From positions 23,422,048-23,486,047 of the forward strand of contig OX387194.1 of the NCBI GenBank assembly GCA_947561395.2: a stretch of 64,000 nucleotides of DNA, in the 5' to 3' direction. Shown piece by piece: positions 56,757 to 64,000 of the stretch (position 1 is the stretch's first letter; the number at the start of each line of letters is the position of its first letter). Source of the stretch: Buxus sempervirens (Eukaryota; Streptophyta; Magnoliopsida; Buxales; Buxaceae). The notes under the pieces were generated by a model, which had not been told where the DNA came from, made no database searches, and saw only the letters and a list, made by a program, of their open reading frames with translations. A program made the position numbers and the translations under genes.

Positions 56757-57748
56757 TCAAGGAAAATATCTCTTTACTGCATCAGAATTAATTGGCTCAG
56801 GAAAATCTTTCCATCCATTTCTGTTAGGATGAGAGCACCCCCTGATAGGACCTTCTTGACAATGTAAGGTCCTTCCCAATTTGGTTTGAATTTTCCACGA
56901 GGGTCTTCCAAAAAGGGTAAAATTTTCTTCAATACTAAATTTCCTTCTTGGAAAGTTCTGGGCTTCACCTTCTTATTGTAAGCCCTGGGCATTCTCTTCT
57001 GATACAATTGGCCATGACAAAGCGCCTTCAAATGCTTTTCTTCTATTAGATTGAGTTGATCACGTCTTGACTGTATCCATTCAGCTTCTTCTAATTTAGC
57101 TTCCATTAGCACTCTTAATGAAGGTATTTCTACTTCCACTGGTAACACTGCTTCCACTCCATAGACTAGGGAATATGGAGTTGCCCCTGTAGAAGTCCGA
57201 ATCGAGGTTCTGTAAGCATGTAGAACAAGTGGCAGCATTTCATGCCAATCTTTGAAACTTACTACCATCTTCTGAATAATCTTCTTTATGTTCTTATTTG
57301 CTGCTTCCACTGCCCCATTCATTTTTGGTCTGTAAGGAGTTGACTTATGATGGGTAATTTGAAATTGTTCACACATTTTCCTCATGTCCTTGTTCTTTAG
57401 GTTTGAAGCATTGTCTGATACTATGGCACTTGGCAGACCGTAGCGACAAATGATATTGTGCTTCAAGAATTTCAGAATGTGACTACTTGTAATGTTTGCA
57501 TATGAAGCTGCCTCTACCCACTTGGTGAAGTAATCAATTGCTACAAGTATAAACCTATGTCCATTTGATGCCTTTGGAGAGATCATTCCAATGACGTCTA
57601 TACCCCACATGGAGAAGGGCCACGGGGATGTCATGCTGTGTAATTCACTTGGGGGTGCATTCTTGTTATCCGCGTACACTTGGCATAAATGACACCTTTT
57701 GACATGTATATAGCAATCGTGCTCCATAGTCGACCAGTAATATCCCAA
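56757..57748 (-). pseudogene. E3 integrase
   Basis: This enzyme joins element cDNA to host DNA. The HHCC finger spans the end of the upstream frame (VHGGVCGPHMNGH) and this one (CHLC). Catalytic residues lie in WGIDVIG, VSDNAS and NGAVEAANKN (D, D, E). An in-frame TGA (just right of 57748) separates it from RNase H; CGA (Arg) is the probable ancestor. Near 56815 a one-base shift moves the end out of frame. In the alternative frame a family-like C-terminus (DAVKRYF) ends at 56757-56759. Confidence 0.85.
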
Positions 57749-58486
57749 TCACATAATTTTCTTGGCAAGCATGTGCCCGTTCATATGGGGTCCACACACT
57801 CCTCCATGTACAGTTTCAACTAACCTTTCTGACTCGGTCTTGGCAACACATCTAAGTAGTATATCATTGTGTGATCTTTTGTACAATTGCCCACCACTTA
57901 ATAAGAACTGTCCTGCCAACCTCTGTATTGTTCTTTTCTCCGTAGAGGTGACACTTTCTGGCAAACTCCGATCATTTAGGAAGTTCCTAATATCTTGAAA
58001 CCACGGTATTTCTTCTTCTGGGGTTTCTTCTAGAACAAGGCAATAAGCTGGTTCATCTCTGACTTCAATTTCCAGTGGTCTAATATCAACACCTTCTGGC
58101 ATACTGACCATTGAAGCCAATGTGCCTAAAGCATCCGCAAATTGGTTTTTGGCCCTTGGCATATAATTGAAGGAAATTCGAGTAAACTTGGTGCTTATTT
58201 CTTCCAAATACTGGTGATAGGGGATCAATTTGTGATCCTTGGTTTTCCATTCACCGGTTGTTTGGAAGATGATAAGACTCGAATCTCCATATACGTCAAG
58301 TTCCTCTACTTCATGGTCTAAGGCAGCTTGCAACCCAATTATGCATGCTTCATACTCTACAATATTATTTGTGCATTGGAACCTTAGCTTCACTACGATT
58401 GGGATATGTGCCCCATCTGGCTTGATCAAAACAGCCCCTATTCCATTTCCATTCATATTGGCGGCCCCATCAAAAACATTTGCCAT
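57749..58486 (-). pseudogene. E3 second (archaeal-type) RNase H and start of integrase finger
   Basis: This is the additional RNase H typical of Tat elements, besides the one attached to RT. The four acidic positions are visible in FDGAANMNG, NIVEYEA, VYGDSSLI and FADALG. It overlaps the RT frame by 34 bases in another frame. A lost T in the run near 58475 would explain the shift. It stops at the TGA before integrase. Confidence 0.85.
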
Positions 58487-61014
58487 GAGCTTTCACCTTC
58501 TTCTTCTTCAGCAAACAGGATTGCCTCATCAAGGAAGTTGGTCTTTAAGGGTTGGTATTCTGGTAAAGGGTGTGTAGCTAAGTGATCAGCAATGGCTTGA
58601 CCCTTAATGGCTTTCTGTGTGATATAGGTGAGGTCAAATTCAGAGAGTAATAACTGCCACTTCGCTGTTCTGCCAGTTAAAGCCGGTTTCTCAAATAGAT
58701 ACTTCAAAGGGTCCATTCGGGATATCAATAAGGTGGAATGACTAAGGAAATAATGTCTCAGTCTCTGAGTTGCCCACACTAATGCACAACAAGTCTTTTC
58801 CAGAGGGGAATACTTTGCTTCATATTCTGTAAATTTCTTGCTTAAGTAATAAATCGTCCTCTCCTTTCTGCCTGTATCATCATGCTGTCCCAAGACACAC
58901 CCCATTGACGTCTCCAAAACTGACAAGTATAAAATCAATGGTCTTCCTGGAGTTGGTGGCACTAGCACAGGTGGGTTCAATAAGTACTCCTTTATTGTGT
59001 CAAAGGATTCTTGGCAATCGTCATTCCAAACCATCGGGTTATTCTTTCTTAGAAGCTTGAAAATTGGTTCACAGATAGCAGTAAGCTGTGCTATGAACCT
59101 GCTTATGTACTGAATTCTTCCGAGAAAACCACGAACTTCCTTCTCCGTTCTAGGTGATGGCATTTCAATGATTGCTTTAGCTTTGGCTGGGTCAATCTCT
59201 ATTCCCCTTCTGCTTACAATAAAGCCCAACAATTTTCCTGATGTAGCCCTAAAGACACATTTTGCAGGGTTAAGCCTTAGACTGTATTTTCTGAGCCGGT
59301 CAAACACCTTCTTCAAGTTGATCAAGTGGTCTTCTTCTTCACATGATTTGGCTATCATATCATCCACATAGACCTCCATCTCCTTATGGATCATATCATG
59401 GAATAAGGCTGTCATGGCCCTTTGGTAGGTTGCCCCAACGTTCTTAAGCCCAAATGGCATGACAGTGTAGTGGAAGGTACCCCAAGGTGTAATGAAGGCT
59501 GTTTTTTCTTGATCCACCTTAGCCATCTTAATTTGATTGTACCCAGAAAACCCATCCATGAATGAGAACAGGCTATGTACAGCAGTGTTGTCCACTAAGA
59601 TGTCTATGTGTGGAAGTGGAAAATCATCCTTTGGACTTGCCTTATTCAAATCTCTATAATCTACGCACATTCTGACCTTTCCATCCTTCTTTGGCACTGG
59701 TACTATATTTGCAAGCCATTCAGGGTACATGGAGACTGCTAAGAATCCGACTTGGAATTGCTTAACCACTTCATCTTTGACCTTTAGTGTCCACTCAGGT
59801 TTTAACCTTCTCAATTTCTGCTTAACTAGCTTAACATCTGGTAGGATGGGTAGCCTGTGCACAACCATGTCCATGTCTAACCCTGGCATATCCCGATACG
59901 ACCAGGCAAATACATCCTCATAATTAGCCAAGAACTGTATCATTTCATCCCGCTGTACCTCAGATAAGCATACCCCAATCTTTACTATCTTTGGGTCATC
60001 TTCAGTCCCTAAGTTTATTGATATGGTCTCTTCAATATTGGGTTGGACCCCCTTTTCATGACGCTCTAATTGATATGTGATTTCTTTTGGAGGGTTGTCT
60101 TCTTCGTCCTCGGTCTCTTCTTCAACCCCCATTAGGTCAAAGTCAAGCTCGAGGTCAAATTCATACTCATCCTGATCCAATTCCGTTTGCTTATATGGTT
60201 CATAAGTGGTTTGGACCTTTTTGAAAAATTTATCTTTTCTATAAAAAATTGGAAAACCTTTTTGTGTTTTTTGAGAGCCTTCTACAAAATCTTTCCCTGA
60301 AGACGAAGGCTCATTAGAACCTTCAGGAAAAGGGCATTCCACTAATGGAGTTTTTTTTTTGGAAGCCATGTCTGTTTGCCAAACAAACGCGGCTTCAAAA
60401 GTAAGCGGAGTTTCCTCCCAATTATTCAGAATAAAAGAATCTAGGGCAGGGATACAAGCCTGCTCCTCAAGCTCAGGGTCTGCATCTAAAATCACCAATA
60501 CTGGGTGAGTTGCATCGCCTGCTTCTTCGGTAGGGCTGGTTCCAGATGGAACTTCTACTGCAGCCCAATCAATAAAAGGTAGCTCCTCTGCTACTTCTTC
60601 TTGGTTGCCTTCTGTCATGGCAAAAAAGGCTCCAATGTGCTCTGAAAAATCCTGCTCTTGTTCAGTCTGTGGCCCAGGCCCACCCAATGCTTGCGGAGGT
60701 GGAGGTGGAACATATGGTTGCACGGTTGAGGATTTGGGTTTCTGGAATGGGTTGACATTGTAGTATGGGGGTTTAGATTGATCCTCAGGAGGAGACAGCT
60801 GAATCATATGAGATAGCTTTGGAAAAGTTTCCTTGATGTGAGGGAATTTCATGTCTTCCATTTCCTTCTGACTCCTCCACTTCCTTGGCTTGGACCCCAA
60901 TCCTGCTCTAGGGACCATCTTCTTAACCTTTACTGGTTCCAGCCTTCCTTGTAGGTTAACCCCCAGACCTTTTCCTGGGTGAAAATGGTACTTTTCTAGC
61001 ACATTCTTGACCAT
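58453..61014 (-). CDS. E3 G-patch, reverse transcriptase and RNase H
   Basis: ATG at 61014. The start has a G-patch-like motif (HPGKGLGVNLQG), which in other proteins contacts RNA helicases. An acidic linker follows. RT has KVRMCVDYRDLN, FMDGFSGYNQI, FGLKNVGATYQR and the catalytic YVDDM (near 59355). RNase H follows (LYLSVLETSMG at the place of the usual D-rich start, then YSPLEKTCCALVWA and IADHLA). The frame of about 853 codons is open and lies in a different frame from the protease upstream, separated by 14 bases and a stop. It is damaged only at its end by the shift into the second RNase H. Confidence 0.88.
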   Translation of the reverse strand: MVKNVLEKYHFHPGKGLGVNLQGRLEPVKVKKMVPRAGLGSKPRKWRSQKEMEDMKFPHIKETFPKLSHMIQLSPPEDQSKPPYYNVNPFQKPKSSTVQPYVPPPPPQALGGPGPQTEQEQDFSEHIGAFFAMTEGNQEEVAEELPFIDWAAVEVPSGTSPTEEAGDATHPVLVILDADPELEEQACIPALDSFILNNWEETPLTFEAAFVWQTDMASKKKTPLVECPFPEGSNEPSSSGKDFVEGSQKTQKGFPIFYRKDKFFKKVQTTYEPYKQTELDQDEYEFDLELDFDLMGVEEETEDEEDNPPKEITYQLERHEKGVQPNIEETISINLGTEDDPKIVKIGVCLSEVQRDEMIQFLANYEDVFAWSYRDMPGLDMDMVVHRLPILPDVKLVKQKLRRLKPEWTLKVKDEVVKQFQVGFLAVSMYPEWLANIVPVPKKDGKVRMCVDYRDLNKASPKDDFPLPHIDILVDNTAVHSLFSFMDGFSGYNQIKMAKVDQEKTAFITPWGTFHYTVMPFGLKNVGATYQRAMTALFHDMIHKEMEVYVDDMIAKSCEEEDHLINLKKVFDRLRKYSLRLNPAKCVFRATSGKLLGFIVSRRGIEIDPAKAKAIIEMPSPRTEKEVRGFLGRIQYISRFIAQLTAICEPIFKLLRKNNPMVWNDDCQESFDTIKEYLLNPPVLVPPTPGRPLILYLSVLETSMGCVLGQHDDTGRKERTIYYLSKKFTEYEAKYSPLEKTCCALVWATQRLRHYFLSHSTLLISRMDPLKYLFEKPALTGRTAKWQLLLSEFDLTYITQKAIKGQAIADHLATHPLPEYQPLKTNFLDEAILFAEEEEGESSWQMFLMGPPI

Positions 61015-61028
61015 TTTCTCAGCGCAGG

Positions 61029-62051
61029 TTAACTTTCCTTCTCTTTCCTGATACCCCCAGGTATATAATTCACAGTTTCAAACTGAAAAGAGTGAAATGT
61101 CAACTTGTCTGCAGTCATTTCCATGTTTATGTAAGGTACATCAGGGGACCACATGGGAGGAACCAAGTTTTCAGCTAGGACAGTAATCACCTTTTGCCCT
61201 CTAATATATTTGACTCTTTGGTGGAGGGTAGATGGTATAGCCCTAGCTGCATGAATCCACGGCCTTCCTAGGAGTAGGTTGAAGGCTGCAGGTATATCCA
61301 TCACCTCAAATGTGATGTTAAAAATATACGGTCCAATTGTGACCGGCAGTTCAACCTCCCCTAGGGAGTGTGTTTTAGAGCTATCAAAAGCTCTTATGAT
61401 TCTTCCATTTTGTTTTATTTTGTTTTGCTCTGAATTGAGCTTAACAAAGGTTATCAATGGGCAGACATTGAGAGCCGACCCATTATCAATTAAAACCCGG
61501 GCTATCATGCAACCCTTACTAAGCACAGCTATGTGCAAAGGATCAACATGATGGTACCCTGCTGGACTGATTTCAGTCTCAGAAAAAGTTATCACATTGT
61601 GGGATAAAATTTGACCAACCATCCGGCCTAGTTGGTCTGGTTCAATATTTTTATGCACATGGGCCCCCTGAAGTACCTTTAACAGAGATTCCCTATGTTT
61701 TTCAGAATTCAACAATAATCCCAGAATTGAGATCTGGGCAGGGACTTTATTTAACTGCTCAACAACATTGAATTCACTCTTTTTTATGATCTTGATGAGT
61801 TCAGCAGCATCACTGTCAACTACCTGAGGGGCATCTTCCCCTACCTTGGCCTTTCCTTTATTTTTCTCTTCTTCCTTCTTTTCTTTTGCCATTTCTTTCT
61901 GTTTTTCTTCCTCCCCCATACCTTTTCCTGACCTTGTCATGAGGTTCACTTCCTTCTTGCTTTCAACTGCAGGGAATGTAGTGGTGAATGTCTCACTGTA
62001 GCTCCATGGTACAACCGATTCAGAGTAGGAAGGCCTAGGGACATTTACCAC
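61029..62051 (-). CDS. E3 protease region
   Basis: This is the aspartic-protease part of gag-pro, with active-site segment VLIDNGSALNVCPL (DNGS instead of DTG, as usual for Tat) and LLGRPWIHAARAIPS. The N-terminal part is highly charged (KEKKEEEKNKGKAK). It lies in the same frame as gag upstream but is separated by a TAA (62130-62132) and a TAG near 62085. Whether these are decay or family-typical stops cannot be told here. Confidence 0.82.
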   Translation of the reverse strand: MVNVPRPSYSESVVPWSYSETFTTTFPAVESKKEVNLMTRSGKGMGEEEKQKEMAKEKKEEEKNKGKAKVGEDAPQVVDSDAAELIKIIKKSEFNVVEQLNKVPAQISILGLLLNSEKHRESLLKVLQGAHVHKNIEPDQLGRMVGQILSHNVITFSETEISPAGYHHVDPLHIAVLSKGCMIARVLIDNGSALNVCPLITFVKLNSEQNKIKQNGRIIRAFDSSKTHSLGEVELPVTIGPYIFNITFEVMDIPAAFNLLLGRPWIHAARAIPSTLHQRVKYIRGQKVITVLAENLVPPMWSPDVPYINMEMTADKLTFHSFQFETVNYIPGGIRKEKES

Positions 62052-62129
62052 TAATGGAGGAAGTTTGGACTTGGATGTGGAAGTCTAAGTAAATGGAACA
62101 TTAACAACCAATGGTGGAAGTTGTTTTGA

Positions 62130-63987
62130 TTAAGGGGTTGTAGAAGTGACTGATGCACTAAGAGGGTCACAGTTTATGACCAAGGGTGGTTTAGATTGAA
62201 TGGGTGGAGTAAAGGTGGATGGACTGCAATTAATGACCAAAGGTGGTTTTGCAATGTTCATTTGGGCCATGAGAGATGAGACCCAGTCCAAAGATGAGCT
62301 AATGTTCTTTGCAGCACTATCATTCCCCTTTGAAATCACATTTACCTCTTTGTCTTCATTTCTTCTGTCAAAATAAACTTTGACCGTTGTCCCTATAGGA
62401 GCAATTAATTGAGATGGGTCAAAGGTTATTTTGTCCGAGCAAATGACTCCTATGACATTAGATGGGCCTGCCCCGTGATGCTGGGGCAGAGGGTTTTGTC
62501 CAATATCGGTTCTTGGAGGATTGGGAGCCCCTGTATTGAAAGACAGGGTATTCTGGTTTAATAAATCCTGAATGGCATGTTTTAAAGGCCAACACTTGTC
62601 AGTAGAGTGCCCAGGTGCACCCATATGGAAATCACAAGTGGTGGAGGGGTCATAATTTCTCCCCTTAGATGCATTCGGATTGGGCTCTCTTAAGGTGATA
62701 TATCCTGCCTGCAATAAAGTGGGCAACAGCTGAGAAGGAGTCATTGGAATAGGGGTGAAAGCCCTACTTCTCCTTGCTGCAAAATAGGCATCCTTCTCCT
62801 CTTTAGTAAAAACCCTTTTCTGGTCTGAAGGTGCTGCTGGAACATTAACCCTCATAGGGGCCTGGGTGGATGGAACAGATGGAGTAGGAAAATGAGCAGG
62901 TATGTTGATTTGTATGGGCTTGTTAGGGCCAGATGGTGGCTGTACCATGTTCACCTCCCCTTCTTTCTTGTTCCCATTCTTCTTTATCCCACTTCCTTTC
63001 TTCAGATTAGGGTCTTGCTGACTAACCATGGCAGAGTGGTCAATTATCTTACCTAACCTGATCCCGTCTTCTATTCGGTCAGCCACTTGAACCAAGGCAG
63101 CAAAATTTGTGGTGGTCTGACCCACCAAATGGCTGTAGAAGGGTTGGCCCAATGTGCTGATGAAGGTGGAAATCATTTCCTGCTCTAGCATAGGTGGCCT
63201 GACTTGAGAGGTTGTCTCCTTCCACCTCTTGGCGTGCTGCCTTACAATCTCATCCCTTCCTTTGCTCATTCTCATTACGTCGTACCTGTCTGACACGATC
63301 TCTGAATTGAACCGGTATTGAGCCAGGAAGGCATCTGCTAGGTCCTTCCATCTTCTGATCTTTCCATGTTCCAGAGTAGCGAACCATCTCAATGCGGTTC
63401 CAGTCAGGCTTCTTTGGAAAAGCTAGATCAATACACCTTCATCCCGCCCAAATTGGCATAGGGCGCCACAGTATAACTTCAGGTGGCTCATAGGGCAACC
63501 TGTGCCATCATACTTGTCTAGGTCTGGGCACTTAAACTTAGCCGGCAGGTTAACATTGGGGTACAGGCATAAGTCTTCAAAGTTGATGCCCCCGAAGTTG
63601 CTTACCCCTTTTACTTCTCTTAGTTCATCCTGGATCATTCCTAGCTTATGCAGGAACTTCCTTTCGACCTCTTCCCTTATTTTTTTTCCTTTTCCTTAGC
63701 CTTGTCTGACTCAACTGTCTCCTCCCTAATCAGTATAGGTTCAGGGGTGGGTTCATAGACAGGTTCAGGAATTGGTTGAACTGGAGGTGGAATATTGATT
63801 TGGGGTGGAGGTGCAGGGTTGGAAGTGGATGCTTGATTTTGGGCCTGCACTTGTTGGGCCTGTACAGATAGTATGTTCTCTAGCATTCGGGCTAGTCCTG
63901 CTACTTGTTCTTGGAGCAGGGCAACATCGGGATGAGGAGCATCAGCTTCATTCTCAATGGGATTAATGGCGCGAGCTCTTGATCTGG
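62130..63987 (-). pseudogene. E3 gag, broken
   Basis: This capsid protein is collinear with E2 gag. At the codon equal to E2's start ATG it reads ATT (near 63967), so the start is lost or lies upstream outside the window. After KEKEKK an A-run shifts the frame (near 63677). A TAG at 63423-63425 stands where E2 has CAG. Then the frame is open through RWFATLEHGKIRRW, AKRWKETTSQV, LGQPFYSHLVGQ, VADRIEDGI and the knuckle CDFHMGAPGHSTDKC, to TAA at 62130. Confidence 0.85.
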
Positions 63988-64000
63988 TTACAGGAGCTAT

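Larger units (their letters stand above)
45343..64000 (-). mobile_element. E3: giant Tat/Ogre-like element with antisense genes (partial)
   Basis: The 3' LTR is L2 (45343-47141), confirmed by the polypurine tract at 47142. Rightward lie two plus-strand genes (47593-51734 and 52205-55823), then minus-strand integrase, an extra RNase H, RNase H/RT/G-patch, protease and gag. The 5' LTR lies beyond 64000, so the element exceeds 18.6 kb. Dual RNase H, DNGS protease, the YVDD RT motif and the gag type identify the Tat/Ogre lineage. Several nonsense and frameshift lesions show it is no longer autonomous. Confidence 0.82.

Noticed and set aside
56757-64000. Endogenous pararetrovirus origin
   Set aside because: Integrase, LTRs and a tRNA-Arg-type family are present and no movement-protein domain is seen, so this is an LTR retrotransposon.

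Overview
The window is a stretch of flowering-plant nuclear DNA made almost entirely of nested transposable elements. The evidence is long terminal repeats (LTRs) with plant tRNA primer sites, Athila-, Tat/Ogre- and chromovirus-like signatures, plant L1 LINEs with a zf-RVT finger, plant-mobile-domain genes with GT-AG introns, and AT-rich spacers. I find no ordinary host gene, tRNA or rRNA. The species cannot be named from the sequence.

Layout by insertion. (1) The oldest frame is a gag-only Tat-like element (H, minus strand), now in pieces at about 1528-1718, 11766-15125 and 32614-37314. (2) A very young, complete Athila-like Ty3/gypsy element (1719-11760, minus, target-site duplication (TSD) CGAGT) sits in H's left LTR. 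It has two 1549-bp LTRs and one open 1794-codon polyprotein. (3) Element T (15131-32608, minus, TSD TCGGT) sits in H's gag. It has chromovirus-like LTR ends, no gag-pol, and a decayed antisense gene. T carries three LINE insertions in its LTRs (15381-19075, 19689-22880, 31705-31885), each with TSD and poly(A), and a solo LTR (25561-27720). (4) E2 (37315-45342, plus) is a Tat/Ogre-like element with LTR, tRNA-Arg primer site, a 2.1-kb array of about 50 hairpin units, and a frameshifted gag. (5) E3 (45343 to beyond 64000, minus) is a giant Tat/Ogre-like element with gag, protease, G-patch, RT, two RNase H domains and integrase. Between integrase and 3' LTR it also holds two antisense, intron-containing plant-mobile-domain-type genes. 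One of these is split by a solo LTR (53776-55580, TSD CGTAT).

The autonomous-type elements (Athila, E3) carry copying machinery. H, E2 and T lack pol and would depend on enzymes supplied elsewhere. Most coding regions except the Athila polyprotein and the first LINE carry nonsense changes, mostly of the C-to-T kind expected from methylated, silenced DNA.

The most unusual signals are not genes. (a) The E2 leader hairpins have arms that change together in sequence while the loop stays the same. (b) Six compact clusters of alternating GCCCGTA/TACGGGC repeats occur in LTRs and beside the antisense genes, several at a fixed distance upstream of TATA boxes. (c) Different element families have other palindrome sequences in equivalent promoter positions. 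(d) The antisense genes appear to have their own promoters and a 5'-UTR intron ending exactly at the ATG.
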